Part shown: in pieces, positions 1 to 10,803 of the stretch | Position numbering within the stretch: position 1 is the stretch's first letter | Layout of the letters: each line of letters opens with the position of its first letter | Source: Hymenolepis diminuta | Taxonomy: Eukaryota > Platyhelminthes > Cestoda > Cyclophyllidea > Hymenolepididae | Reading direction: 5' to 3' | Assembly: GCA_900708905.1 (NCBI GenBank) | Contig: CAADRB010000022.1 | Coordinates: 1,066,377 to 1,130,376 of the forward strand | Length of the DNA stretch: 64,000 bases | Made by a program: the position numbers and the translations under genes | Notes under the pieces: generated by a model | Told to the model about the DNA's origin: nothing | The model's database searches: none | The model's input: only the letters and a program-made list of their open reading frames with translations

Positions 1-2351
1 ACATGGAATACTTAACATCCTCTCCTATTCACTCCACTAATTTCTAGATCGGTAGTGGGGAAATGTGGGAGACTTGTCCAATGAATAGATAGGTACTTGA
101 TCCTGCTCCTCTCACCTTTACCGTTAGTGCATGAGCAACTGCAGTAAAGATTAGAAATGGTATTTGTGGGTTATAAGCTTGCACGAGGCTACAACATTGC
201 AGCATTTGCTCACTTCTCCAAAGCAATTCTCCAAGTAGGAGAGGTTAATTATAATGAGGAGATTTGAGCAGACAAGTGTTGGAAAGTAATGGCTGTAAGT
301 GATCAGCCATGGGGATAACCAAGTACAGCAGTTTGGATTATCTAGATGAGAGTGTAAAATTGAAATTTTTCACCATCAAGTACACGAAGATTGAGGCTTG
401 TGTGTTTCACCAATGTAAGCAGAAAATGTTCCACTTGGTTCACTTGGTTCACTTGTGCACCTTCATTTTTTCTGCTGTCAGCCGCTGGCATTATCTTTAC
501 GGACTGAATGGTAGAGACTCGTTTTGATTGATTCTTCTCACACTTAGTCTGATGCTGTTGGAGAAGGGCTTGGCCTTTTCATCGATGGTAAGAGACAATG
601 CTAGGCTGATGGATAATCTTGCCAAATATCGTTTTATCGAGTGTTGTACTGCTTGGCCATAATAGCATATTGTGTCTCTCAAAATGTCATATGGTGTGGT
701 TCAAATCCTGTGTTATTAAGTTTGCAACAACAACTTAGACACCAGAGACAGAGACAGAGACAGAGATAGAGATAGAGATAGATGTAGAGGTAGAGGGAGG
801 GAGGGAGGGATGGATGGATGGAGGGAGGCAATGACGTGTGGTTGCACTTCTGGTGCACATGCACGCCAAAGCATGTTTCATCCACTTTTCATAACCACTT
901 TACAACAGACAACTGTAGATGAGCCGTGCTAAAAGATTTCTCCAGTAGCTTTGATGGAGTTTTGTCAAGAGCACTTTTGACTTAGGAATGCGCCTAAGTT
1001 TCAGAAAATGTCTTCTGGTTTTTCACCATGTTACAGCGTCCGAACCCACCTTTCGGGAGGTGAAAATCCCATCCAATTATTCTCATTATTGACAGTCATG
1101 CGCACGTCATAGTTAGCTTGAATCTACATGAATTGAACAGGAGGAAGACCACTCGCTATCATCCACGATTCATCCGCATGCTCAACATGTCCAAGGGAAC
1201 ATATCTATTACGATCCATACTCTTCCAATTTTCAATTTGGAGTAGACCTCTTCCAAAGTAAGTCGGGATATGAGCGTTTTAACGGCTCCATTGCCAACTT
1301 TTGTAAAGCATCACTTTTCTATGTTGTAGTCCTGTCGGGGAGCTCTATTTCTGTTCCCGTTGCTATTTTATAACTGTCCATCAGTTGTCGTCTGTCACTA
1401 CAGTTATCCCAGACTCAGAGAGAGAGAGAGAAGTTCAAGACAAGATACAGTTTGTCAAAGACACCTATTGATTAAAAAAGGGCGTTTTGTAGGAACACAA
1501 GTAGCCTTCATGTTGTTGTTGATGTTGGGAGATTAAAACCTGCTGGATGAATAATAATTTTAGTCCCAAATAACTGCACAGTCGAGAGGACCCAGAGATG
1601 ACCTCTGGGCATTGATCAACACCAGGCAAAAGGTGGACGGTGCAACTGATAGCTTTATTTTGTTGCACTCCCAACAGATGCTCTTCAACATATGAACCTT
1701 GCCTGACTCCTCTTTACCACAAAAGGTGCTTGTTGAGTAACATATTCTGCTTACTGGTGCCGAAAGCAAACCTTGGATACAATTCACTATATTTTAGGGG
1801 AACTTCAAATCGATCAACCAACCAACCAACCACTCAATCACCAAGCGCTGTGATATCGCCTAGAAATATCTTGGAGCTTGTTTGCAGAAATTATTGAATT
1901 GCAGAACCTGCCGCACTTCGTAGTCTCTACAGAAGCGCGATTGCACGTAGTGCCATTCAAATATCACTTACAACGACTGAATGCAATGTCCCCACGTTAA
2001 TCTCCTAATCAAACACGGCAAATCATCTAAACATTCAGTCTCAACATTAGTATTTACAAGATCAGGTAAAATGAGAACCTCTCTTCTGCCGGTGTATTAT
2101 TGGGACTGCGGCATGGGAGCTTAATTCGCCTCTGCATATTAACCTGGGTATTTAGAGTAACCTGGGCGACACATTAGTAAAAGGCAAGATCATAACTAAT
2201 GGGAATCAGAGAATCAGGGAACACTGTGCACGTTAGCATATTAGTTTTATGAGATGGGAAAGAAGAAAAAAGTTAGAACAACAAAAGTAAGGGAGTATGG
2301 TTGACGGTGGGGAACCAAAAATTGAACATATATGTGGAAATGATGTAACAC
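1..2351. other. Intergenic; simple repeats, no gene recognised
   Basis: No ORF longer than 85 codons and no recognisable protein motif. The G+C content looks higher than in the AT-rich stretches that follow, which suggests old repeat sequence rather than unique spacer. It holds a purine-rich repeat at 743-826, a GA tract near 1418-1431 and a short AACC tract near 1815-1832. I could not assign the rest to a family. Confidence 0.5.
743..826. repeat. Purine-rich microsatellite (GAGACA, GAGATA, GGGA and GGAT units)
   Basis: Successive imperfect hexamers GAGACA then GAGATA grade into GGGA and GGAT tetramers, with the purines on the plus strand. The opposite strand is open as a low-complexity Tyr/Leu/Cys and Pro/Ser peptide, which is a by-product of the repeat and not a gene. 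Confidence 0.9.
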
Positions 2352-2664
2352 TAAATTGTTAGAAGAAATGATAATTATTTTCCCCCGCTCCCAATATTTC
2401 TTCTATGAATAAGAAGGTAATTTCTTTCTTTATTTCCCCACTGCTAAAAGACTCTTGATAATTCTACTTATTTGTTTAAGCCACTACTGACTGAGAAGGA
2501 GTTAAGGAGTTTCGTTAAGTCACTCGTGTTGACTATAACGTGTCTTGTGATCTGGCGTGGGTTATTAGCTTCTGTGTGAAGTTGCTATATTACCGAGTAA
2601 TCTAGATTGTTGACTCTGCGAGATCACTACCAGAACTCCTAGTTGGTTGCGTCATAGCATAAAT
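2352..2664. repeat. Target-site duplication TAAAT around solo LTR copy 1
   Basis: TAAAT directly precedes the LTR (2352-2356) and is repeated directly after it (2660-2664). It differs from the CGTTG duplication of the other copy, as expected for independent integrations. Confidence 0.85.
2357..2659 (+). mobile_element. Solo LTR, copy 1 (303 bp)
   Basis: The element starts TGTTAGAAG and ends CATAGCA, so it has the TG...CA ends of an LTR. It is flanked by a perfect 5-base direct repeat TAAAT (2352-2356 and 2660-2664). A second copy of exactly 303 bases lies at 48928-49230 in the opposite orientation. I count three differences between the copies, all transitions within the last 30 bases. No internal retroelement sequence adjoins it, so it is a solo LTR, as left by LTR-LTR recombination of a full element. 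A 5-base duplication fits several LTR superfamilies (Ty3/gypsy, BEL/Pao, Copia), so the family cannot be named. It does not resemble the LTRs of either Ty3/gypsy element in this window. Confidence 0.88.
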
Positions 2665-4300
2665 AAGTATTGATTCTGAGAATAATCATCAGGTAATGAT
2701 ATTTGGAAACACTAGTGGATACTAGTCTGGGGTTATTTCTTCAGTTCGGGATATTGAAAAGACTTTAAAACTCCACAATTCTCCAAAAGACCGTAATATC
2801 TTGTGCTCGTATAAGTCTACATTGATCACTTGAATCTCAATTGGATGGCACATTATATCAACAACCCGTATTCGAGTCAAATAAATTCAATTCAGTAGCA
2901 TTTAACGATTAAAAATAGTACAATTAACTAACATGTTGATTCCTAATGCACTTTAAGGCAACTTTTCGCTCGAGGTTGCTTAACGTTTAGATGCTAATTT
3001 TTCACATTACCGCACACATATCAGTAAATTACCGATGACAATCTCCTCATTCAAAAACAGTATTTGGCCAAGTTGCAATCTACTTCGTTCGCGCACTTTG
3101 ATACTTTTTATTCCATTCTGAGATTTTAAAAGAAAATAGACAGAAGACAGATAACTCTACTACAATATCATTCCTTATTCCACACATTTGAAAATATTTT
3201 GTGAAAATCTATCTTTACAATATTTCGGATTTGTTTTTCTTACCTTTAAAAGATACAGTAATCAATTTTCGCTGTTGTTGCCAAATTTTGCATCCTCATT
3301 TATTCTAAATATACTAGTCTTAGAATTGAAATCGTCCCATGAAAATTTTACAATACTCAATTATTAGAAAGATCTTAAACACAAGATCTTATCCCAAGGA
3401 TAACATAAATGATTTCGGTCTATAAGATTCGTGTTTCTGAATGTATTGGGAGCTAATCCTCATATGGTAATATCATAATTCTTCCTTTATGAAAGCATAG
3501 AGAGTATACAACGAGGAAGTTGGTGCATGTAAATATCACACAGTTTAAGCATTATTTCAATAAATGATAGAAAACGAATACATATTAACTTCTTCAATGG
3601 AAAACACAGTGGATAGTACAATTTCTATACACAGATACGTTTAGAACGTATGTCAGCCAGCTTTTGGCTGCAAAAAGATAAAATGGATCAGTGATATTAG
3701 ATCTTCAAAATGACTTCGAACAGTTCACTAGAAGTAACGCTTAATGATTACCATGATATGAATGTAAACTTGAATGATCAGCCCCTTAAAAATCCATCTT
3801 CAGATAAATTGATAGAAGATTTTAATCCCTAGGTAAACAGATAGTTTGTGTCCAACGCCTAAGATATTGCATAGCTTAATGGAATGCATATACAGGTAAT
3901 TAAATTTCGGCTCAAAATTAATTTTTTCCGAATATAATCTAATAAACTGCATGCATTTTCCTCTTTCATTTTTTACCCGAGGAACTTATAAATTAGCTTA
4001 TGAGCTCATTATAATATAATCATCAATTTTACTAACTTCATTCTAATAATTACGCATATCTTATTTATTAGGGCAAATGATATTGCTAGATCAAATAAAA
4101 TCATACACCTTCTGTATAATCTACTCCGATTTTTCACTATGTGATTTTATTTATTACTGAGTCACTTTCATCTGAGGTTTAACTCTAAGTGATAAGTGAA
4201 TTAAGCAATGGCTAGAAGTAATAGCAAATCCTAACTTCCCGTGATTTACAGGGATGTTCGTCATACTATCCAGTCATGCCCAGTAACTTTCTTTCCAACC
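2665..4300. other. AT-rich intergenic, nothing recognised
   Basis: No ORF, splice-bounded coding island or repeat was recognised on either strand. Confidence 0.5.
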
Positions 4301-4306
4301 ACGAGC

Positions 4307-4336
4307 CACCAGACGTGGTGGGATTAGGGTCTGGTG
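4307..4336. other. Short inverted repeat (8-bp arms, 14-base loop)
   Basis: CACCAGAC (4307-4314) is the exact reverse complement of GTCTGGTG (4329-4336). It lies just upstream of the trinucleotide microsatellite at 4372. It could form a hairpin, but eight-base arms are expected by chance in 64 kb, so no function is claimed. Confidence 0.5.
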
Positions 4337-4371
4337 AGTAGTTAAAAGGCGGTCATATGTTTGGTGTGGCA

Positions 4372-4418
4372 TGCTGCTGCTGCTGCTGATGATGATGATG
4401 ATGGTGGTGATGATGGTG
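4372..4418. repeat. Trinucleotide microsatellite (TGC)n-(TGA)n
   Basis: A run of TGC units passes into TGA/TGG units. On the minus strand it is read as about ten His followed by five Gln inside an ORF at 4353-4559. No homology or splice context supports that ORF as a gene. Confidence 0.9.
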
Positions 4419-5269
4419 AAAGTTCTCGAGATTTATGGAGTGGAGCCGATCCTGTTGAAAGACAGGGTCTGCATCTGAATCTGCATCTGCATATGCATTG
4501 GCTATAAGGACCCGTGGGAAAAATTGAAGAGTCATAATGTGCCCCTCCCTCACTGCCATTTACAACACCGAAACCCATCACTGTTGCTGGAAACTTCGTG
4601 CCCACGCATAGCAGTTGGAACTCCAGTGAGATCCGCCCTCACGTAGCCACCTGTCATTTCTTGCATTGGCTGCTTCATCCTGGTGGAATTTATTTTTGCC
4701 TAAGAACATATAATTTTTATCCGAGGTCTAAATGACCAACATTCCCTAGTGCTCCTTCATACACTTGAAGATGTTTAACGAGATGTCGCGCATTGACTAG
4801 ACAGGATTATCGTTCATCATGTCAGGTCATGTCATGTCATGCCATCCCACGCCATGAACTCTTCTCACAAACTCGGGTGTTTTGAGCGAGTGAGTGAGTG
4901 AGTGAATGAGTCAGCGCAGCGTAGTCAATGCCCGTACATCCTCTTGCTCGTTGCGTTCAATTCGTCTGCATTGTTTTCATTCAGCATCTCCTTTCCAACT
5001 TTGCAAGGGAAGATGTGACCTCTTTTAGAAAATGCAAGATTTTTAACTTGTTGTGTTTCGCTTCTATAGACTTTACCACGGAGCGTCATTCCATTTCATT
5101 AGTTATAGTATTATCTCCCATGAGGTCTTCTGATATGAACTGTACTTTATTTATTATTGTAGGGTCAGTTTAAATTACAAAATATAAGCATCCTCAGATA
5201 CCTTATCCACCCTGTGTTAGGGTTAATATTAGGTGAAATATATACAACCTGTGGGAACTCGAAAGTCAG
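4419..5269. other. Intergenic with short tandem repeats
   Basis: Imperfect CATGT/CATGC pentamers lie at about 4818-4856 and a GAGT/GAAT tetramer tract at about 4886-4912. An ORF at 4928-5173 (81 codons, plus) has no recognisable features. No gene is supported. Confidence 0.5.
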
Positions 5270-5720
5270 ACTATTGAGTTCTTCAGGAATTGGGCGGTCG
5301 TTGGGACATCTTGAATAGGCGGATGACCTATGCCTTATCACAACATTGATTGGACAAGCTGAACAGCTCCTCCAATGACTTAAAACTATTCTCGATAAAT
5401 ACGCGATGCAAATGACGCATAGTAAAAGAGTCTGGATATAAGTCGGAGGCGATCTGAATTAATCATCTCTCTTGTGATGATGATGGTCTAGCTGATGATG
5501 CTTTGTGACAAACTGGCATAAAATCCACACGACAGATAGTGAAACCCAGACTTATTTGAAGCTCGAAGTGCCACCGATTAAAACTCGAGCAAACGTATTG
5601 GAGACATTTATCGGAGCAGTCCTCCTGCACGGCCAGCTTATCTGCAATTGCCCATCAATAGGGGGATGATATTAGATAAAAGGCTGATGAGAACGCTGCC
5701 TGACAAATGATGGTGGGATG
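5270..5720 (+). mobile_element. LINE reverse-transcriptase fragment, copy 1
   Basis: From about 5283 the plus strand reads through the catalytic box of a non-LTR reverse transcriptase: LGHLE, then a TAG stop where the Tyr of the (Y)ADD box belongs, then ADDLCLIT (from 5319), IGQAEQLLQ, a TGA stop, LKTILDKY. Downstream, about 5580-5630, RANVLETFIGAVLLHG resembles the stretch before the C-terminal part of LINE polymerases. A homologous decayed segment lies at 34840-35290. There is no long ORF, so this is a dead fragment. The clade (RTE, CR1 or Jockey-like) cannot be fixed from this piece. Confidence 0.72.
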
Positions 5721-8230
5721 TTGCGGATTGAGTCCATTGGAGAAACCTTGCCACGCGACTACAAAGGTGGAGATTAAATCTATGGGCGGATCTTCTGCAC
5801 ATGCAAAAGCTAAGTTAGCTTCAAGCAAATGATTATTTAATTTGAATACTTGACTAGTATTTCATAGGACGTTTACGACGTTTGCAATTCAGAACATTTG
5901 GAATCAACTGAATAAAAATCATCTGACGGCTCCTTTTTATAAATCGAATCGTTTGTTATCAGTTGACAGTAAACACTTAGAAATCTCATACCTGGGATTT
6001 CCCATTGTTCATAGTTACCGTCTACGTGCTGACGATTTGATTCCGGTAAAGTTTAGCAAAACCTCCCCTGTTTCTAGTTGAAAAGATCTATTTGGAGAAT
6101 AGTAAGCAGAGCTGACACATTCACGTGCTGCACTTATTTCCCTACTACTTATTTTGATACAGAATCCACACCTCATGTATTTGCTCTGTAGGTTGTTATA
6201 GGGCAGGTGAGCAGCACCGGCGATGCATGTGGGTGAAATCAGGTAGGAGTGTGTAAAGCTGAAGAAGGTGACAGAGAAATGAATTCTGGGAGACTTTGCT
6301 TCATTGCAACGAACACTTCCTTGGACAGGAGTAACTATAGCCCCTCCAAGGTGAAAGGGGAAGAATTTAGGGGATTTTTGCAAACTGACGTGCGTTAAAA
6401 AAGACAGCCACTACTTTTAATACTCCAACAAACATCTAGCATGCATCTCCAGATGGGAGATTACGTTCTGGAAGAAGTACTGCCCTAGGTAGAATAAGGT
6501 CCAACTGAATTGAAGTCGCCTTGTCTTTGCCATCCAGTAAATCAGTTCAGAATGACAGACCATGACAGAAATATCTATTTAGGTCAGCATCGCGATCTAT
6601 CTTTTGGCTCACAAGAGTCAATAGGTAATCATTATTTAGAGTACGTAGTTCAAATCTGGTATTATTATTAATTTCATTTAGCCCTCTCATTTGCTTTAAT
6701 ATAGAATGTACAAAGAGAGCAGAGCAGATGTTGGTGATTCAAATGTATTAGATACATGCAAATGTTGTGAGTAATTGGCTGAGAGGAAAAGTCCCAGACT
6801 GTAAGAGTGTCGGTTGCATCTGGACAACAATTTGCCGAGATTAATGTGGAATGAAATTGGGAGGTACTTGGAATATGGGCCTGCACGAGGAATTGGTGCT
6901 CATGTTTTGGAATCGCTAAAGCTATTACCAAATGAGAAGCTACCTCTGTTAATGGCAAAAAATGCTTGTGATCTTATTCAGATAAGCTTAAGGAACAGCC
7001 TTCAAGACATCGGTTGTAGTTTTATTTCAGCTATATCAGCGTTCCGTGGAAGTGATCACTTTTGTAGAGGCAAAAGAAGGGGATGTTGGTGGGATTCTTG
7101 GCATTGCGGAGTTGAAAAACCTTAATCGTTGTCGCCTTCCGTTAATAATGACATGAAAAATTTATTTCCACGAGAAAGTAATTTTTAAGTCCTAGTACGA
7201 AATGACACCGCAGTGATTATGGCATTGATTGAAAAATACGGGGGTTGGGGTGGGGAAATATATATTAATTAAATATTGGTAAAACAATAAAGTATAGAGG
7301 TTTTTTGATAATTTTTTCTGGTCAATGATGATTTAGTGAATGGGAATTGAATAATTGGGATTTGATATAATTTTACATTTCATGCATGATTCACTAGGTC
7401 AGGGGTCACGATCCTCAGAGCTAAAATCCTCATCAGTAGTCAGAGTTATTCCTCTTTCTATCTTGAAGCGATAGTTGTGACGGAATCGAGTGGCCAGGCA
7501 GATTCTTCTCATCCCTTGTACGTGCCGTTAAAATTATTTGGTTTTTGTTGTGTACTACCCTGTGTCTATTAAAATTTTGTTTGTGTATTCGGTATTTTAC
7601 TGCTTATATAATGTCGACCAAAAACATATTTTCGTGCAATGAAAAACAAAGAAACACGATATCACTGCATATTACGTAGCCATTAATAAATGAGCATACA
7701 CGTGTTTAATATCATTATCATTTCACAGTATTTTTAGTGTATAACAATTACTTGGAAATTCATATGAAAATAATAAGAGATATGAAATTTTCAGTTATAA
7801 CGTAGAGGCATGGTAATTGTAGATATTTTTCATACCATTATTTGACTTCATATCAATAAGACTTAAAGGAAGGAAGGGAATTAAATTTACATAAGGCTGC
7901 ATATGGATTAGATTATAAAATAGTCATTTTTATGCATTATACGAAAATTTTACTCAAAAAGCATTCTGTTATTTACTTAAATGGCATTAAGTTTATTTAT
8001 CACACATGAAAAGCAAATTTATTTTGGAAAATTGCCCCACATTCTTTACGAAAATTTTAAAGAAGAAGAAGTTGAAAAATATCGAGGGGAATGAGAATAT
8101 AATTATAAAAATAGAAAATTCCTCAAAAGTTGGAATTGATTAGTATTATACTTATAATGCATTATCTACCTCCTCTTCCTTATTATTAATATTTACACTA
8201 ATGTTAGATTTACAGATTTGTACTACAGGA
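5721..8230. other. Intergenic, no supported gene
   Basis: The longest open frames are 6015-6383 (minus, 122 codons) and 6814-7125 (plus, 103 codons). Neither has a recognisable domain, signal peptide or convincing splice context, and neither is called. The 6.0-7.1 kb part looks richer in G+C than its surroundings, so it may be old transposon sequence. Confidence 0.45.
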
Positions 8231-8455
8231 AAGAATTGAAAATAAACAGGATTAGGTCTAGCAAATGATAATGGAGAAGCGATCGAAAAGATTTTGACAG
8301 CAAACTTAAGATATCAAAGAGTCTTACCTCATTTGATTCGAATTGCATACTATTTACCTGTTGAGTCATTCACTTTCCATAATTCAATTGTCATAAGTTG
8401 GTCTCTTGGGTAGAACAAATTCTTGTCTTCGATATTCAGTGCTTATTGAATGGTT
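8231..8455 (+). repeat. Dispersed repeat A, copy 1 (paired with 10601-10803)
   Basis: 8262-8338 aligns with 10632-10706 at roughly three quarters identity with few gaps, starting CAAATGATAA and ending CTCATTTGATT or CTTCATTTGATT. Weaker similarity continues to a shared TTCA(A/G)TGC element. In one plus frame both copies are open through the core and encode similar peptides (NDNGEAIEKIL here, NDKGEGIKKML there). It may be a remnant of a mobile-element coding region. The family is unknown. Confidence 0.6.
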
Positions 8456-10600
8456 TTTTAGCCATTGTGATCGATTTTGCTATTTAATTTAATTTTTTCA
8501 AGACAAAATATGGTCATACGTATTGTTAAGCAGCTTACAGTATCTTAGCTTAACGGTGCCTAATTTAAGAACTTTCCTCTCCGGGATTCCACGATAGCGA
8601 TATCCAGAGCTCATAAGCTGTTGGCAAATTTAAATAATTCTCGTTTTCTTCTTCTAATCATAAACATGCTAACTAATAACAAGGATCACCATTTGGTAAA
8701 GTGCAAATGAATAAATAATTACCAATTCATACATTTCCTTGATGGGACTAAAATTCCTATTGTCTTCGTCACATTAATTGAATTAATTGTTAAGCTTTAA
8801 TTATTAACATAAATTAATGTTGTAAACCTTCTAAAACGATTAAATGGACTCGCCGTTTTTGTTTTCTTTCTCTTTATTCTCTTCTATTCAGTTTTAGAGA
8901 TTTGGAATTGGCTAGCAGTGATTTACTTTAATATTCCTAAAGCATAAAAAAAATAACTTATGTTAAGCACTAGTCTTTAATGTTTAGCATGCTAAGTGCC
9001 AGAAGGGTAAGTAATTATTCAAGCCTGAAAGTTTATACATTCACTGAGATACCTAATTGTCCATTTTCTCCCTTATTTTACCATTTATGCATTAGAGAAA
9101 CGGTATTCAGTTGGTTCACCTACGTCTCCTTTTTGTCAAAGCTTCTACAAAGCTTTCACTAGAACTACTCATTCACAGAAAGAAATTCTTCAAGAGCAGG
9201 AGAATTTAAATATTACCATTGAGAAAGAAGATCCATAATTGGCTAGGAATAAAAATGAAAAAATGTTAAATGTTTCTGCATTGATATATGCAAAATATCA
9301 TTACGCCTCTGAATTTTTAATGTCTTCGCATGTCTCATCCATTAGCTAATAAGGCAAATAATGCCATCAATGGAGAACTTTGGAACAATTAGTTATAACA
9401 ACGTCGCAAACGCAATGCTTCCAGGACTCAAATGAAGTTAGGCTCTTGACCTTCTGACTTCATATTATACTTCTCTCTGAACTTTCATTCTATCAATTAA
9501 CCACTTGACTGTTCAGTGTTTTAAGGTGCTATTTATTATTAAACTTCTACCAAATGTAATCTATTGCTCTATCATAACTTCCAGTTCTATTTTGAAAGTT
9601 CTTTTCTGTAATAATTTTGAGTAGAGGGAAAGGACCATAAACTATTCCTTTCGATTTGCTTACCAGTCTTAACTAGTGCAGATTTCCATTCCGCTTAATA
9701 AATAAACGTCGAAACTCTGGTTGCCGATTTTGCAGATTATCTTGCCAGCTACCGTGGGACAAGTTAGAATATTGTTTTTATTAAGATCGGATTCTTAAAG
9801 TGTCGGTTTATAGAATAAATAAGTTTTACTTGTGTTGATTAATAGCAGATTGCTTTACCCTGTGATTGGTAATCGCGCGTAAAAAAATTGACATTTGATC
9901 GTTCTTTATTACATACAACGAATGTGATTAAAATGTCCGACAGAATATCATTTAAATCTCTCTTGAATATTGTTAGCAGGAATTATAGCATAGAATTCCA
10001 CTATCTGGAGCATTGGTTTGTCTTCAAATAGTTCAATTTCTGTATTATGGCATTCGATTTGTAATGGATACTTTAAAGGTGACAAAAGATGAAGTGTTGG
10101 CCAGAGTTCCTTTTGATTAAAAGTAAACGCAATTTAATACACTAAAGATGGTCAAAAACATGAGCAATCCAAAGTATATGATTAAAACCTATAGTTTGGG
10201 GAAACACTAGTAAAACGTTCTATTGAATGGTATTAAAAATAATAGAAGGTAAACTGAGTTTTATTGGTAAGGACTAAAGAACATCAGATTGAATTAAATG
10301 TCGAATTAACCAAGTTATATAAACCACGGTATTGAGTATTTGAGTAATATAGGGCAAAATGTAGACAGTTGTCATTTAAATGAGTCTAAATATCTAGTCG
10401 GGCTGTTTTATGGAGCTATTTGTGATTTAGATTTGTAAGAACTCAAAGGTATTTGTCTATGCTATTGACAACAATGTTCTACACTATTATTGGTTGTGCT
10501 TATTTGAATATAATTGGTCAGCAATTAAAATTAGTTAGGTATAACCAATAATAATTATTGTCTACAATATTACAAAGGATTTGTATTTTTAATTGAGGGA
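8456..10600. other. AT-rich intergenic, nothing recognised
   Basis: No ORF above 60 codons and no motif. It separates the two copies of dispersed repeat A. Confidence 0.5.
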
Positions 10601-10803
10601 ACCTAATGACACCGAATAAAGGTAAACTCTACAAATGATAAAGGGGAAGGGATCAAAAAGATGCTGAAAGCAGCGTCAAAGCATCTAAGGGTTTTACTTC
10701 ATTTGATTATTGGACCCGGACTGTATAATATTTAATACAGTTTGCTTTCTTAAATCCGCGCTTTATGATTCCTCCCCTGGATGTTCAATGCATATTGACC
10801 GGT
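10601..10803 (+). repeat. Dispersed repeat A, copy 2
   Basis: Direct repeat of 8231-8455, in the same orientation about 2.4 kb downstream. The core frame reads TNDKGEGIKKMLKAASKH and stops at a TAA shortly after the conserved block. No terminal repeats or target duplications were seen at either copy. Confidence 0.6.

Noticed and set aside
1020..1300. Possible C-terminal LINE polymerase segment on the minus strand
   Set aside because: Only a weak resemblance to the GHV.RM region; the frames break at once and no second motif confirms it.
6015..6383. 122-codon minus-strand ORF
   Set aside because: No domain, no homology that I recognise and no splice context; the region may be old repeat sequence.
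6814..7125. 103-codon plus-strand ORF
   Set aside because: Looks somewhat protein-like but has no recognisable motif or supporting splice sites, so it is not called a gene.
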